Part shown: piece after piece, positions 43,622 through 53,616 of the stretch | How positions within the stretch are numbered: position 1 is the first letter of the stretch | How the letters are laid out: each line of letters begins with the position of its first letter | NCBI RefSeq assembly: GCF_003063335.1 | Contig: NZ_NERX01000004.1 | Coordinates: 372,001-436,000 of the forward strand | Length of the DNA stretch: 64,000 bases | Direction of reading: 5' to 3' | From: Limnohabitans sp. MMS-10A-192 | Lineage (GTDB): Bacteria; Pseudomonadota; Gammaproteobacteria; Burkholderiales; Burkholderiaceae_C | Position numbers and translations under genes: made by a program | The notes under the pieces: model-generated | What the model saw: the letters and a program-made list of their open reading frames with translations, nothing else | What the model was told of the DNA's origin: nothing | The model's database searches: none

Positions 43622-43680
43622 ATGCCGGGCTTGACCCGGCATCCAGTGCAGCTGCATGGACCCCGGATCAAGTCCGGGGT
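43622..43680. repeat. Dispersed hairpin repeat, two copies
   Basis: ATGCCGGG-CTTGA-CCCGGCAT (43622-43642) and ACCCCGGA-TCAAG-TCCGGGGT (43660-43680). The first arm has G/C changes compensated on the other side. A degenerate third copy (GGATCAAGTCCAGGGTGAG) is at about 43757. Confidence 0.85.
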
Positions 43681-43685
43681 GACAA

Positions 43686-43732
43686 GGGGGCGGGCGTGAT
43701 AAGGGGGGTGATAAGGGGGGTGATAAGGGGGG
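43686..43732 (+). repeat. G-rich tandem repeat (12 bp x 3), possible G-quadruplex
   Basis: GTGATAAGGGGG occurs three times head to tail from 43696 to 43731. Including the G run at 43686-43694, the plus strand holds at least four runs of G separated by TGATAA-type loops, a layout that can form a G-quadruplex. It lies about 50 bases before the rpsO -10 candidate. Confidence 0.75.
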
Positions 43733-43785
43733 TGCGGTCCGGGGAGACTGGTGCAGGATCAAGTCCAGGGTGAGCGATTACGGGC

Positions 43786-43791
43786 TATAAT
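43786..43791 (+). promoter_or_regulatory. rpsO: rpsO -10 candidate
   Basis: TATAAT is an exact -10 hexamer; no good -35 stands 17 bases upstream, where the degenerate hairpin repeat lies. It would give a leader of about 105 bases before rpsO, long enough for the S15 autoregulatory structure known in this gene. The rest of 43530-43902 holds only the repeats listed. Confidence 0.4.
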
Positions 43792-43902
43792 CCGCCTGTT
43801 TTGCGATTTGCAAAGCGCACGCCAATAGCTTTTCCGGCCGTTGGCGCAAGTCATTAACCCGCTGAAATTCCTCAAGAATCCGGCGAAAAACAAGGAAATA
43901 CC

Positions 43903-44169
43903 ATGATTGCATCTTCAATCAAGGCCGAGGTCGTCAAGGCCAACGCACGTGCTGCCAACGACACTGGGTCCCCAGAAGTCCAAGTGGCTTTGCTCACAGC
44001 CCGTATCAACGAGCTCACACCTCACTTCAAAACACACGCCAAAGACCATCACGGTCGCCGCGGTCTGCTGCGCATGGTGAGCCGTCGCCGCAAACTGTTG
44101 GATTACCTCAAGTCCCGTGATGCTGACCGTTACGTTGCGCTGATCGCCAAGCTTGGCCTGCGTAAGTAA
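43903..44169 (+). CDS. rpsO: 30S ribosomal protein S15
   Basis: S15 binds 16S rRNA at the central domain early in small-subunit assembly and controls its own mRNA in E. coli. The 88 residues match the family in length, with [40 protein letters not shown] and [20 protein letters not shown]. Codon use is that of a highly expressed gene. A strong terminator follows, then pnp, the usual order. Confidence 0.98.
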   Translation: MIASSIKAEVVKANARAANDTGSPEVQVALLTARINELTPHFKTHAKDHHGRRGLLRMVSRRRKLLDYLKSRDADRYVALIAKLGLRK

Positions 44170-44185
44170 TCGTCTCTCCAGATGA

Positions 44186-44232
44186 AAAGCGCCTGAGTTA
44201 GTTCACTAGCTCAGGCGCTTTATTCTTTTTTT
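44186..44232 (+). terminator. Intrinsic terminator after rpsO
   Basis: AAAGCGCCTGAG pairs with CTCAGGCGCTTT (44186-44197 with 44210-44221), then a T-rich tract TATTCTTTTTTT follows. It separates rpsO from pnp, possibly leaky as in other bacteria. Confidence 0.85.
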
Positions 44233-44267
44233 CAGTCGGAATTTGTCACAAAGAACCCGCGCTGTGT

Positions 44268-44305
44268 CATTCCACAAGGCTTTCAATTCAAGGTTTTGTG
44301 GAATG
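44268..44305 (+). promoter_or_regulatory. Long hairpin in the pnp leader (RNase III-type site candidate)
   Basis: CATTCCACAA pairs perfectly with TTGTGGAATG. The stem can continue inward with two G/U and further pairs to a CAATTC loop, giving about 16 pairs. It sits about 75 bases before the pnp ATG. E. coli pnp is autoregulated through an RNase III-cut leader hairpin, so this is a natural counterpart. Confidence 0.6.
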
Positions 44306-44379
44306 GCATCGAGTTCAGAGCGTCAACTTCCGGGCCCACAGTGCAGCCTCATGCGCTTTTGTTTTCAGGAGTTCTGAAC

Positions 44380-46485
44380 ATGTCTATTTTCAATAAAGTC
44401 ACCAAAACTTTCCAATGGGGCCAGCACACGGTCAAGATGGAAACCGGCGAAGTCGCTCGCCAAGCCGGCGGCGCCGTGCTGCTCGACATGGAAGGCACTG
44501 TGGTGCTGGCCACCGTCGTGGGTTCCAAGATCGCCAAAGCCGGTCAAGACTTCTTCCCCCTCACGGTCGATTACATCGAGAAGACTTACGCTGCGGGCAA
44601 GATCCCCGGCAGCTTCTTCAAGCGTGAAGCCAAGCCCAGCGAGCACGAGACCCTGACCAGCCGCCTGATCGATCGCCCGATCCGTCCTCTGTTCCCCGAA
44701 GGTTTCTACAACGATGTGCACGTGGTCATCCACACCGTGTCTTTGAACCCTGAAGTGGACGCCGACATCGCCGCGATGATCGCCGTGTCTGCCGCTTTGT
44801 CCATCTCGGGCATCCCATTCAACGGCCCCATCGGCGCTGCCCGCGTGGGTTACATCAACGGTGAATACGTGCTCAACCCTGGCCAGACCCAGCGCAAAGA
44901 CAGCGTGATGGACTTGGTGGTTGCTGGTACAGAAGCCGCTGTGCTGATGGTCGAATCCGAAGCCCAACAACTGTCCGAAGAAATCATGCTGGGTGGTGTG
45001 GTGTACGGTCACGAGCAATCGGCGATCGCCATCAACGCGATCCACGAGCTGGTGCGCGAAGCTGGCAAGCCTGTGTGGGACTGGCAAGCGCCTGCCCGCG
45101 ACACGGCTTTCGAAGCCAAGCTGGCTTCTTTGGCAGAAGAAAAACTGCGCGCTGCTTACCAAATCCGCAACAAGCAAGCCCGTACACACGCTTGCCGTGA
45201 AGCCTACGCTTCGGTCAAAGTGGCTTTGGCTGAAGAGGGCGTGGCCTTTGACAGCGTCAAGCTCGACGGCCTGATGTTCGAAATCGAAGCGCGCATCGTG
45301 CGCAGCCAGATTTTGGCCGGTGAGCCCCGCATCGACGGTCGCGACACACGCACCGTGCGCCCCATCGAAATCCGCAACAGCGTGCTGCCCCGCACACACG
45401 GCTCGGCCCTGTTCACACGTGGCGAAACCCAGGCTTTGGTGATCACCACCCTGGGTACCGAGCGCGATGCACAGCGCATTGACGCTTTGGCTGGCGAGTT
45501 CGAAGACCGCTTCATGTTCCACTACAACATGCCTCCCTTTGCCACTGGCGAAGTGGGCCGCATGGGCTCGACCAAGCGCCGCGAAATCGGCCACGGCCGT
45601 TTGGCCAAGCGTGCTTTGGCCGCTGTGTTACCGACCAAAGAAGAGTTCCCCTACACCCTGCGTGTGGTGTCCGAGATCACCGAATCGAACGGTTCTTCGT
45701 CCATGGCTTCGGTCTGCGGCGGCTGCTTGTCGATGATGGACGCCGGTGTGCCGATGAAAGCCCACGTGGCAGGTATCGCCATGGGCCTGATCAAGGAAGA
45801 CAACCGCTTCGCGGTGTTGACCGACATCTTGGGTGACGAAGACCACCTGGGTGACATGGACTTCAAAGTGGCCGGTACCACCAACGGCATCACCGCTTTG
45901 CAGATGGACATCAAGATCCAGGGCATCACCAAAGAAATCATGCAAGTCGCTTTGGCCCAAGCCAAAGAAGCCCGCATGCACATTCTGGGCAAGATGCAAG
46001 AAGCGATGAGCACGGCCAACACCGAAGTGTCGGATTTCGCGCCCAAGCTCTTCACCATGAAGATCAACCCCGAGAAGATCCGTGATGTGATCGGCAAAGG
46101 CGGCGCCACCATCCGTGCGCTGACCGAAGAAACCGGTTGCCAGATCAACATCGCTGAAGACGGCACGATCACCATCGCGGCCACCGACGGCGAGAAGGCC
46201 GAGATCGCCAAGAAGCGCATCGAGCAGATCACTGCCGAAGTCGAAATCGGCAAGGTCTACGAAGGCCCAGTCACGAAGATCTTGGACTTCGGTGCCTTGA
46301 TCAACCTGTTGCCTGGCAAAGACGGCCTGTTGCACATCAGCCAGATCGCCCACGAGCGCGTTGAGAAAGTGTCTGACTACCTGAGCGAAGGCCAGATCGT
46401 CAAAGTCAAGGTCATGGAAACCGACGAAAAAGGCCGCATCAAGTTGTCGATGAAGGCTTTGTTGGACCGTCCTGCACAGGGCTGA
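44380..46485 (+). CDS. pnp: Polyribonucleotide nucleotidyltransferase
   Basis: PNPase is the phosphorolytic 3'-5' exoribonuclease of the RNA degradosome, 701 residues from ATG 44380. Two RNase PH domains flank a helical linker: the first has [20 protein letters not shown], the second [20 protein letters not shown] and the catalytic [16 protein letters not shown] domain ([20 protein letters not shown]) and an S1 domain ([19 protein letters not shown]) close the protein. CAGGAG precedes the start; the longer frame from 44296 covers the leader hairpin and is rejected. Confidence 0.98.
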   Translation: MSIFNKVTKTFQWGQHTVKMETGEVARQAGGAVLLDMEGTVVLATVVGSKIAKAGQDFFPLTVDYIEKTYAAGKIPGSFFKREAKPSEHETLTSRLIDRPIRPLFPEGFYNDVHVVIHTVSLNPEVDADIAAMIAVSAALSISGIPFNGPIGAARVGYINGEYVLNPGQTQRKDSVMDLVVAGTEAAVLMVESEAQQLSEEIMLGGVVYGHEQSAIAINAIHELVREAGKPVWDWQAPARDTAFEAKLASLAEEKLRAAYQIRNKQARTHACREAYASVKVALAEEGVAFDSVKLDGLMFEIEARIVRSQILAGEPRIDGRDTRTVRPIEIRNSVLPRTHGSALFTRGETQALVITTLGTERDAQRIDALAGEFEDRFMFHYNMPPFATGEVGRMGSTKRREIGHGRLAKRALAAVLPTKEEFPYTLRVVSEITESNGSSSMASVCGGCLSMMDAGVPMKAHVAGIAMGLIKEDNRFAVLTDILGDEDHLGDMDFKVAGTTNGITALQMDIKIQGITKEIMQVALAQAKEARMHILGKMQEAMSTANTEVSDFAPKLFTMKINPEKIRDVIGKGGATIRALTEETGCQINIAEDGTITIAATDGEKAEIAKKRIEQITAEVEIGKVYEGPVTKILDFGALINLLPGKDGLLHISQIAHERVEKVSDYLSEGQIVKVKVMETDEKGRIKLSMKALLDRPAQG

Positions 46486-46544
46486 TCAAGGGCTGCGGGT
46501 GGCCCGGAGGTCACCCGTTCTGGATTCCAACCGAGCATTGCTTC

Positions 46545-47564
46545 ATGAACGTCATTGAAATTCAAAGTCCTGGCGCCCCCGAGGTGCTGGTGCCTGCACA
46601 ATGCCCTGACCCGGTTGCCGGGGCAGGGGAGTTGCTCATCCGCGTGTCAGCCAGCGGGGTCAATCGTCCCGATGTCTTGCAACGTAAAGGCCTGTACCCT
46701 GTGCCGCCCGGTGCTTCGGACATTCCGGGCCTGGAAGTGGCCGGTGTGGTGATGGCGGGCGATGCCCTGGCCATGGCCGCATCCGGTTTTTCTGTGGGCG
46801 ATCGGGTATGTGCTTTGGTGGCTGGTGGCGGTTACGCCGAGCTTTGTGTGGCACCGGTGGCCCAGTGCCTGCCTGTGCCCAAGGGCTTGACCGACATCGA
46901 AGCGGCTTCTCTGCCGGAGACTTTCTTCACCGTCTGGAGCAATGTGTTTGACCGCGGGCATCTGCAAGCGGGCGAGACCTTGCTCATTCAAGGCGGCTCC
47001 AGCGGTATTGGCGTCACGGCCATCCAGATGGCCAAGGCCGCAGGGGCCACCGTGATCGTGACGGCGGGATCGGACGACAAATGCCAAGCCTGCTTGGCAT
47101 TGGGTGCGGACCACGCCATCAACTACAAAACCCACGATTTCGTCGCCGAGGCCAAGCGCCTGACCGGCGGGGCAGGCGTGGATGTGATTTTGGACATGGT
47201 CGCTGGCGACTATGTGGCGCGTGAGGTCGAAGCTTTGGCCGAAGACGGTCGCTTGGTCATCATCGCGGTACAAGGCGGTCTGGACAGTGGCTTCAACGCA
47301 GGCCTGGTTTTGCGCCGTCGCTTGACCATCACAGGCTCTACCTTGCGTCCACGTTCCATCGAATTCAAGGGGGCCATCGCTCGCGCTTTGCGCGAAAACG
47401 TGTGGCCTGCTCTGGCATCGGGACGCATCAAACCGGTGATTCACAGCGTGTTTGTTGCGACACAAGCCGGTGGTGGTTTGTCCTCTGGTGCAGCGCAGGC
47501 GCATGCCCTGATGGAATCCAACCAACACGTGGGCAAGATTGTTCTGACTTGGATGCCGGCATGA
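46545..47564 (+). CDS. NAD(P)H-quinone oxidoreductase (MDR superfamily, PIG3-like)
   Basis: This 339-residue zinc-free medium-chain reductase belongs to the quinone oxidoreductase/PIG3 branch. It shows [35 protein letters not shown], the NADPH motif [20 protein letters not shown] and a late [20 protein letters not shown]. It likely reduces quinones or enals using NADPH. It lies 59 bases after pnp and overlaps tpiA by ATGA, so it is the head of a small operon qor-tpiA-secG. Confidence 0.9.
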   Translation: MNVIEIQSPGAPEVLVPAQCPDPVAGAGELLIRVSASGVNRPDVLQRKGLYPVPPGASDIPGLEVAGVVMAGDALAMAASGFSVGDRVCALVAGGGYAELCVAPVAQCLPVPKGLTDIEAASLPETFFTVWSNVFDRGHLQAGETLLIQGGSSGIGVTAIQMAKAAGATVIVTAGSDDKCQACLALGADHAINYKTHDFVAEAKRLTGGAGVDVILDMVAGDYVAREVEALAEDGRLVIIAVQGGLDSGFNAGLVLRRRLTITGSTLRPRSIEFKGAIARALRENVWPALASGRIKPVIHSVFVATQAGGGLSSGAAQAHALMESNQHVGKIVLTWMPA

Positions 47565-48307
47565 AAAGCAAACTGATTGTTGGCAACTGGAAGATGAATG
47601 GTGGCCTGCGCACCAATTCAGCCTTGCTGGAAGCCATTCAATCGGGGTTGTCCGGTGTGACATGCCGTGCTGCGGTGTGTGTGCCTGCGCCTTATTTGGC
47701 GCAGATGCAAACACTTTTGGCCGGCTCGCCTGTGGCCTGGGGGGCGCAAGATGTGTCGGCCCATGAAGCAGGGGCCTACACCGGCGAAGTGTCAGCCAGC
47801 ATGTTGCACGACTTTGGGGTGCGTTACTGCATCGTTGGTCATTCAGAACGTCGCCAATACCATTCGGAAACCGATGCGTTGGTGGCCGTCAAGGCGCAGC
47901 GTGCCCTGTCAGCTGGGATCACCCCCATTGTGTGTGTGGGTGAAACGCAGGCCGAGCGCGAAGCAGGCCAAACCGAAGCCGTGGTCAAGCGCCAATTGGC
48001 TGCTGTGATCCATGCCAATGGGCATTGCATCAGTGAGATCGTGGTGGCTTATGAGCCTGTCTGGGCGATTGGTACGGGCGTGACCGCTGCGCCTGAGCAG
48101 GCACAGGCTGTTCACGCTTTGCTGCGCAAGCAGCTGCAGGCGGCCAGTTCGCAAGCTGATCGGATTGCCATCCTGTATGGCGGCAGCATGAATGCCGTGA
48201 ATGCGGCGACCTTGCTGGCACAGCCCGATATAGATGGTGGCTTGGTGGGGGGCGCGGCCTTGCAGGCGGATGATTTTTTGACTATTTTGAATTCAGCGTC
48301 CCGCTGA
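47561..48307 (+). CDS. tpiA: Triosephosphate isomerase
   Basis: TpiA interconverts dihydroxyacetone phosphate and glyceraldehyde 3-phosphate in glycolysis and gluconeogenesis. It has 248 residues with all catalytic parts: NWKMN at the N-terminus (Lys), IVGHSERR (His) and [10 protein letters not shown] (Glu with loop 6 following), then [17 protein letters not shown] binding phosphate. The ATG at 47561 overlaps the preceding stop; the longer frame from 47402 is inside that gene. Position before secG and nuo is conserved in Burkholderiales. Confidence 0.98.
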   Translation: MKSKLIVGNWKMNGGLRTNSALLEAIQSGLSGVTCRAAVCVPAPYLAQMQTLLAGSPVAWGAQDVSAHEAGAYTGEVSASMLHDFGVRYCIVGHSERRQYHSETDALVAVKAQRALSAGITPIVCVGETQAEREAGQTEAVVKRQLAAVIHANGHCISEIVVAYEPVWAIGTGVTAAPEQAQAVHALLRKQLQAASSQADRIAILYGGSMNAVNAATLLAQPDIDGGLVGGAALQADDFLTILNSASR

Positions 48308-48338
48308 GATTTTGAAGATTGATTTTGGAGAGAAAAAG

Positions 48339-48701
48339 ATGAGCTTTTTGATGACCGTGATTTTGGTGGTGCAAATGATGTCTGCTTTGGCCATGATCGG
48401 CTTGATCCTGGTGCAGCATGGCAAAGGCGCAGACATGGGTGCGGCTTTTGGCAGCGGCGGTTCGGGCAGCTTGTTTGGCGCTACCGGTGGCGCCAACTTC
48501 CTGTCGCGCACAACGGCTGTGCTGGCTGGTGTTTTCTTTGTCTGCACATTGCTCCTGGCGTATCTAGGTAACAACCGTCCGGCAGCGGCATCCGGCAGTG
48601 TGCTCGAAGGCGCGGCTGTGAGTGCGCCTGCAGCGCCCGCGGCGGACAACAGCACCGCCTCGCAGATTCCTGGCAACGCACCGGCAGCACCTGCCAAGTA
48701 A
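48339..48701 (+). CDS. secG: Preprotein translocase subunit SecG
   Basis: SecG is a small auxiliary subunit of the SecYEG channel. The 120 residues include two membrane spans (TVILVVQMMSALAMIGLILV and FLSRTTAVLAGVFFVCTLLL) joined by the conserved QHGKGADMGAAFGSGGSGSLFG. An Ala/Pro-rich tail follows, normal for this order. GGAGAG lies 7 bases before the ATG at 48339. It is 31 bases after tpiA. Confidence 0.95.
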   Translation: MSFLMTVILVVQMMSALAMIGLILVQHGKGADMGAAFGSGGSGSLFGATGGANFLSRTTAVLAGVFFVCTLLLAYLGNNRPAAASGSVLEGAAVSAPAAPAADNSTASQIPGNAPAAPAK

Positions 48702-48745
48702 GCTTCAGCTCAGCTTTGTTGCTGTGCACAAATTTCCGAGATTTG

Positions 48746-48766
48746 ACAGGGAAATGACCCTGTTTT
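48746..48766 (+). terminator. Weak terminator after secG
   Basis: ACAGGG-AAATGA-CCCTGT is followed by TTT. The stem is short and the T run brief, so termination is probably partial. Confidence 0.5.
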
Positions 48767-48845
48767 CAGAGTAGAATTCGGGATTGTTCGGAGAGCAAAA
48801 AGTGTGGCGACATGCTTTCCTCAAGCCATCTGGACAATGCATCCC

Positions 48846-48930
48846 GCCGTCGTGGTGAAATTGGTAGACACGCTATCTTGAGGGGGTAGTGGCGAAAGCT
48901 GTGCGAGTTCGAGTCTCGCCGACGGCACCA
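48846..48930 (+). tRNA. tRNA-Leu (anticodon GAG)
   Basis: The acceptor arms GCCGTCG and CGACGGC pair and CCA is encoded after discriminator A. The D-loop has the Leu-type TTGGTAGACACGCTA. The anticodon loop reads CTTGAGG, so the anticodon is GAG (reads CUC and CUU). A long variable arm and a TTCGAGTCTC T-arm follow. It lies between secG and nuoA, the usual position in this order. Confidence 0.96.
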
Positions 48931-48942
48931 GACAATCAGAAA

Positions 48943-48966
48943 AGCCCGGGCTCAAGGCCTGGGCTC
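48943..48966 (+). terminator. Hairpin after tRNA-Leu
   Basis: AGCCCGGG-CTCAAGG-CCTGGGCT followed by a few T. It lies just before nuoA; it probably ends part of the tRNA transcripts and might attenuate readthrough into nuo. Confidence 0.5.
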
Positions 48967-48994
48967 TTCATTCGGTAATACCGTCAGTCTCAAG

Positions 48995-49354
48995 ATGAAC
49001 CTCGACCAATACCTCCCCATTCTCTTGTTCATTTTGGTCGGCATCGCTGTCGGCATCATTCCCCAGGTTTTGGGTTACATCCTCGGCCCCAACCGACCTG
49101 ACGCGGAAAAAAACTCCCCTTATGAATGCGGCTTCGAGGCCTTCGAAGACGCCCGCATGAAGTTCGATGTGCGCTACTACCTGGTGGCCATTTTGTTCAT
49201 CTTGTTCGATCTGGAAATCGCCTTCCTGTTTCCCTGGGCGGTTGCGCTCAAGGAAGTCGGTGTCGCTGGCTTTGTGGCCGTGGTGATTTTCTTGGCCATT
49301 CTGGTCGTGGGCTTTGTCTACGAATGGAAAAAAGGCGCCCTGGACTGGGAATGA
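48995..49354 (+). CDS. nuoA: NADH-quinone oxidoreductase subunit A
   Basis: NuoA is a small membrane subunit at the junction of complex I arms. It has 119 residues with three membrane spans, and the family segments [21 protein letters not shown] and [20 protein letters not shown]. It opens the fourteen-gene nuo operon, which runs in order A to N with mostly overlapping or closely spaced genes. No classical ribosome site stands before its ATG. Confidence 0.97.
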   Translation: MNLDQYLPILLFILVGIAVGIIPQVLGYILGPNRPDAEKNSPYECGFEAFEDARMKFDVRYYLVAILFILFDLEIAFLFPWAVALKEVGVAGFVAVVIFLAILVVGFVYEWKKGALDWE

Positions 49355-49398
49355 TGGTCCGCATTGACAACAGCATTCAGCCTGCTTGAGGATAAAAA

Positions 49399-49878
49399 AT
49401 GATTGAAGGCGTGATGAAAGAAGGGTTCATCACCACGAGTTACGACTCGGTGGTGAACTGGGCCAAGACCGGCTCGCTCTGGCCCATGACATTTGGTCTG
49501 GCTTGCTGCGCGGTCGAAATGATGCATGCAGCTGCAGCCCGTTATGACCTCGGTCGCTTTGGCGCCGAGGTTTTTCGCGCCAGTCCCCGCCAGTCCGATC
49601 TGATGATCGTGGCCGGCACGCTGTGCAACAAGATGGCGCCTGCCTTGCGCAAGGTCTACGACCAGATGTCTGAGCCGCGCTGGGTCATCTCGATGGGTTC
49701 GTGCGCCAACGGCGGTGGTTACTACCACTACAGCTATTCGGTGGTGCGGGGTTGCGACCGCGTGGTGCCGGTGGACGTGTATGTGCCAGGTTGCCCGCCC
49801 ACGGCCGAAGCCTTGATCTACGGCATCATCCAATTGCAGCAGAAGATCCGCCGCACACACACCATTGCGCGTGTTTGA
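49399..49878 (+). CDS. nuoB: NADH-quinone oxidoreductase subunit B
   Basis: NuoB carries the terminal [4Fe-4S] cluster N2 that passes electrons to quinone. The 159 residues contain the four ligands in [23 protein letters not shown] and [13 protein letters not shown]. The GAGGATAAAAA before the start is a fair ribosome site. Confidence 0.98.
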   Translation: MIEGVMKEGFITTSYDSVVNWAKTGSLWPMTFGLACCAVEMMHAAAARYDLGRFGAEVFRASPRQSDLMIVAGTLCNKMAPALRKVYDQMSEPRWVISMGSCANGGGYYHYSYSVVRGCDRVVPVDVYVPGCPPTAEALIYGIIQLQQKIRRTHTIARV

Positions 49879-49891
49879 GGGGAAGACGACG

Positions 49892-50500
49892 ATGACCGAT
49901 TTCGCCATTCGCCCCGAAGACCTGCAAGACACCCTGGCCGCTGCGCTGGGTGAGCGCGTTGCCCGCATCACCATCGCTCTGGGCGAAGTGACAGTGCATG
50001 TCAACGCAGCCCATTACCTGAGCGTGATGCAAACCCTGCGCGATGCAGCAGGGTGCAAATTTGAACAACTGATCGACTTGGCGGGTGTGGACTATTCCGC
50101 TTACCGCGAAGTCGGCACCGACGGCCCGCGTTTCGGCGTGACCGTGCACTTGCTGTCGGTCAGCCTCAACCAGCGCGTGCGCGTCAAGGTGCTGTGCCCT
50201 GATGACGATCTGCCTTTGGTGGCTTCGGTCAACGATTTGTGGAACTCTGCCAACTGGTACGAGCGCGAAGCCTTTGACTTGTTTGGCATTGTGTTCGAAG
50301 GTCACAACGACCTGCGCCGCATCCTGACCGACTACGGCTTCATCGGTCACCCGTTCCGCAAAGACTTCCCGCTGTCGGGCCATGTCGAAATGCGTTACGA
50401 CGCCGAACGCAAGCGTGTGGTGTACGAGCCCGTGAGCATCGAGCCCCGTGAAATCACACCCCGCATCATCCGTGAAGAGAACTACGGAGGCCTGAACTGA
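49892..50500 (+). CDS. nuoC: NADH-quinone oxidoreductase subunit C
   Basis: NuoC is the 30-kDa-type subunit of the peripheral arm, 202 residues, separate from NuoD as usual outside enterics. It has the conserved [20 protein letters not shown] and [20 protein letters not shown] with [10 protein letters not shown] after it. The ATG at 49892 has GAGGGGAAG upstream; a start at 49865 would overlap nuoB. Confidence 0.97.
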   Translation: MTDFAIRPEDLQDTLAAALGERVARITIALGEVTVHVNAAHYLSVMQTLRDAAGCKFEQLIDLAGVDYSAYREVGTDGPRFGVTVHLLSVSLNQRVRVKVLCPDDDLPLVASVNDLWNSANWYEREAFDLFGIVFEGHNDLRRILTDYGFIGHPFRKDFPLSGHVEMRYDAERKRVVYEPVSIEPREITPRIIREENYGGLN

Positions 50501-50501
50501 T

Positions 50502-51755
50502 ATGGCCGAAATCAAAAATTACACCCTGAACTTCGGTCCCCAGCACCCTGCAGCACACGGTGTGCTGCGCTTGGTGCTGGAGCTCGACGGCGAGGTCGTG
50601 CAACGCGCTGATCCCCACATCGGCTTGTTGCACCGCGCCACCGAAAAGCTGGCCGAGCACAAGACCTACATCCAGTCGCTGCCCTATATGGACCGCCTGG
50701 ACTACGTGTCGATGATGTGCAACGAGCACGCCTACTGCCTGGCCATCGAGAAGATGCTGGGTCTGGAAGTGCCCATGCGCGCGCAGTACATCCGCGTGAT
50801 GTTCTCCGAGATCACCCGTGTTCTGAACCACCTCATGTGGCTCGGCTCCCACGGCAACGACTGCGGCAGCTCCACCATCCTGATCTACACCTTCCGTGAA
50901 CGTGAAGATTTGTTTGACATGTACGAGGCCGTGTCCGGCGCGCGCATGCACGCAGCCTATTTCCGTCCCGGTGGTGTATACCGCGATCTGCCTGACAGCA
51001 TGCCGCAGTACCAGGTCAGCAAGATCAAGAACGCCAAGGCCATCGAGCAGCTCAACAAGAACCGCAGCGGTTCCTTGCTCGACTTCATCGACGACTTCAC
51101 GCAGCGTTTCCCCAAGTGCGTGGACGAATACGAAACCCTGCTGACCGACAACCGCATCTGGAAACAGCGCACGGTCGGTATCGGCGTGGTGCCACCTGAG
51201 CGCGCCCTGAACCTGGGCATGACCGGCCCCATGTTGCGCGGCTCCGGCTTCGCTTGGGACTTGCGCAAGAAGCAGCCCTACGACGCGTACGACAAAGTCG
51301 AGTTCGATGTGCCAGTCGGCAAGACCGGTGACAGCTACGACCGTTATCTGGTGCGCGTGCAGGAGATGCGCGAATCGAACCGCATCATCCAGCAGTGCGT
51401 CAAGTGGTTGCGTGCCAACCCCGGCCCGGTCATCACCGACAACCACAAGATTGCACCGCCTTCGCGTGAAGGCATGAAATCCAACATGGAAGACTTGATC
51501 CACCACTTCAAGCTCTTCACCGAAGGTTTCCATGTGCCTGAAGGCGAGGCCTATGCCGCTGTCGAACACCCCAAAGGTGAGTTCGGCATTTACATGGTGA
51601 GCGATGGGGCCAACAAGCCTTACCGCCTCAAAATTCGTGCCCCGGGCTTTGCCCATTTGGCTACCCTCGATGAAATGGCCCGTGGCCACATGCTGGCCGA
51701 TGCGGTCGCGATCATCGGGACCATGGACATCGTTTTTGGAGAGATTGACCGATGA
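50502..51755 (+). CDS. nuoD: NADH-quinone oxidoreductase subunit D
   Basis: NuoD is the 49-kDa-type subunit that shapes the quinone site with NuoB. It has 417 residues, starting [20 protein letters not shown] with the quinone-site His, then [20 protein letters not shown] and a late [19 protein letters not shown]. It starts one base after the nuoC stop and overlaps nuoE as ATGA. Confidence 0.98.
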   Translation: MAEIKNYTLNFGPQHPAAHGVLRLVLELDGEVVQRADPHIGLLHRATEKLAEHKTYIQSLPYMDRLDYVSMMCNEHAYCLAIEKMLGLEVPMRAQYIRVMFSEITRVLNHLMWLGSHGNDCGSSTILIYTFREREDLFDMYEAVSGARMHAAYFRPGGVYRDLPDSMPQYQVSKIKNAKAIEQLNKNRSGSLLDFIDDFTQRFPKCVDEYETLLTDNRIWKQRTVGIGVVPPERALNLGMTGPMLRGSGFAWDLRKKQPYDAYDKVEFDVPVGKTGDSYDRYLVRVQEMRESNRIIQQCVKWLRANPGPVITDNHKIAPPSREGMKSNMEDLIHHFKLFTEGFHVPEGEAYAAVEHPKGEFGIYMVSDGANKPYRLKIRAPGFAHLATLDEMARGHMLADAVAIIGTMDIVFGEIDR

Positions 51756-52240
51756 TCTCTGAGTCAACCAAAGCACGCTTTGCGCGTGAAGTTGCCAAGT
51801 TCCCTGCGGATCAAAAGCAGTCGGCTGTCATGGCCTGCCTGTCGATCGTGCAGCAAGAACTTGGTTGGGTGAGCCCCGACAGTGAGCAAGTCGTGGCCGA
51901 AGTCTTGGGCATGCCCGTGATGGCCGTGCACGAAGTCACCACCTTCTACAACATGTACAACCAAAAGCCGGTGGGCAAGTTCAAGCTGAACGTCTGCACG
52001 AACCTCCCTTGCCAGCTGCGTGGTGGCCAAAAAGCCCTGGAGCACCTGGAGCACAAATTGGGCGTGCATGCGGGCGAAACTACCGCAGACGGCCTGTTCA
52101 CCCTGCAGCCCAGCGAGTGCCAAGGCGCTTGCGCTGACGCGCCGGTGCTGCTGGTCAATGACCGCCACATGTGCAGCTTCATGAGCCACGACAAACTGGA
52201 TCAGTTGGTCGACAGCCTCAAGAAAGCGGAGGCCGTCTGA
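51752..52240 (+). CDS. nuoE: NADH-quinone oxidoreductase subunit E
   Basis: NuoE is the 24-kDa-type thioredoxin-fold subunit that holds [2Fe-2S] cluster N1a. The 162 residues have the four Cys in [12 protein letters not shown] and [14 protein letters not shown]. Upstream comes [20 protein letters not shown], also characteristic. The stop shares its last base with the nuoF start (TGATG). Confidence 0.97.
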   Translation: MISESTKARFAREVAKFPADQKQSAVMACLSIVQQELGWVSPDSEQVVAEVLGMPVMAVHEVTTFYNMYNQKPVGKFKLNVCTNLPCQLRGGQKALEHLEHKLGVHAGETTADGLFTLQPSECQGACADAPVLLVNDRHMCSFMSHDKLDQLVDSLKKAEAV

Positions 52241-53616
52241 TGAACGTCCAACAAGTATTGAACCAATTCCAGGCCACGGGCGAGGAGACTTGCTTCCACG
52301 ACCGCCACATCAACCCGCAAATTTACGCGGGTCTGAATGGCTCGAACTGGAGCATCAAAGACTATGAAGGTCGCGGCGGCTATGCGGCCTTGCGCAAGAT
52401 CTTGGGCAAAGACGGCGGCGAAGGCCTCACCCAAGACCAGGTGATCGCGACCGTGAAGGAATCCGGTTTGCGCGGTCGCGGCGGCGCGGGTTTCCCCACG
52501 GGTCTGAAGTGGAGCTTCATGCCCCGCCAGTTCCCGGGCCAAAAGTACCTGGTCTGCAACTCGGACGAAGGCGAGCCGGGCACATGCAAAGACCGCGACA
52601 TCATGGAGTACAACCCGCACACGGTGATCGAAGGCATGATCATCGCCGCTTATGCCATGGGCATCAGCGTGGGTTACAACTACATCCACGGCGAAATTTT
52701 CCACACCTACGAGCGCTTTGAAGCGGCCCTCGAAGAAGCTCGCGCTGCAGGCTATTTGGGCGACAACATCCTGGGCAGCACCTTCAGCTTCCAGTTGCAC
52801 GCCTCGCACGGTTTTGGCGCTTACATCTGCGGCGAAGAAACCGCTTTGCTCGAGTCGCTGGAAGGCAAAAAAGGCCAGCCCCGTTTCAAGCCACCGTTTC
52901 CTGCCAGCTTTGGCCTGTACGGCAAGCCCACCACCATCAACAACACCGAGACCTTCGCGGCAGTGCCCTGGATCATCCGCAATGGTGGTCAGGCCTACCT
53001 CGAATGCGGCAAGCCCAACAACGGCGGCACCAAGATCTTCTCGGTCAGTGGTGACGTGGAGCGTCCCGGCAACTACGAAGTGCCCATGGGCACGCCGTTT
53101 GCCAAGCTGCTCGAACTCGCCGGTGGCGTGCGCGGTGGTCGCCAACTCAAGGCGGTGATCCCTGGCGGCTCGTCGTCGCCCGTCATTCCCGCTGAGTTGA
53201 TGATGAAGCTCACCATGGACTACGACAGCATCGCCAAAGAGGGCGGTTCGATGTTGGGTTCGGGTGCGGTGATCGTGATGGACGACACGCGCTGCATGGT
53301 TAAGGCTTTGGCGCGACTGTCTTACTTCTACTCCCACGAATCATGCGGTCAGTGCACTCCTTGCCGCGAAGGCACAGGCTGGCTGTGGCGCATGGTGGAC
53401 CGCATTGAGCACGGCCAGGGCCGAGCCAGCGACATCGAGATGCTCGACAGCGTGGCCGGCAACATCATGGGCCGCACGATTTGCGCCTTGGGCGACGCAG
53501 CGGCCATGCCGGTGCGCGGCATGCTCAAGCATTTCCGTCACGAATTTGTACACCTCATCGAGCACAAGACCTCTCTGGTCGGTGCCGACGCAACAACGGT
53601 GAAGACCCATGGTTGA
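52240..53616 (+). CDS. nuoF: NADH-quinone oxidoreductase subunit F
   Basis: NuoF binds NADH and FMN and carries [4Fe-4S] cluster N3. The 458 residues include [18 protein letters not shown] (NADH/FMN), [20 protein letters not shown], and cluster ligands in [16 protein letters not shown] with a later Cys in [15 protein letters not shown] at 52240 has GCGGAGG upstream; the frame from 52171 overlaps nuoE further and is rejected. Confidence 0.98.
   Translation: MNVQQVLNQFQATGEETCFHDRHINPQIYAGLNGSNWSIKDYEGRGGYAALRKILGKDGGEGLTQDQVIATVKESGLRGRGGAGFPTGLKWSFMPRQFPGQKYLVCNSDEGEPGTCKDRDIMEYNPHTVIEGMIIAAYAMGISVGYNYIHGEIFHTYERFEAALEEARAAGYLGDNILGSTFSFQLHASHGFGAYICGEETALLESLEGKKGQPRFKPPFPASFGLYGKPTTINNTETFAAVPWIIRNGGQAYLECGKPNNGGTKIFSVSGDVERPGNYEVPMGTPFAKLLELAGGVRGGRQLKAVIPGGSSSPVIPAELMMKLTMDYDSIAKEGGSMLGSGAVIVMDDTRCMVKALARLSYFYSHESCGQCTPCREGTGWLWRMVDRIEHGQGRASDIEMLDSVAGNIMGRTICALGDAAAMPVRGMLKHFRHEFVHLIEHKTSLVGADATTVKTHG

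Noticed and set aside
43696..43731. CRISPR-like repeat
   Set aside because: Units are only 12 bp and directly adjacent without spacers; it is a simple tandem repeat.
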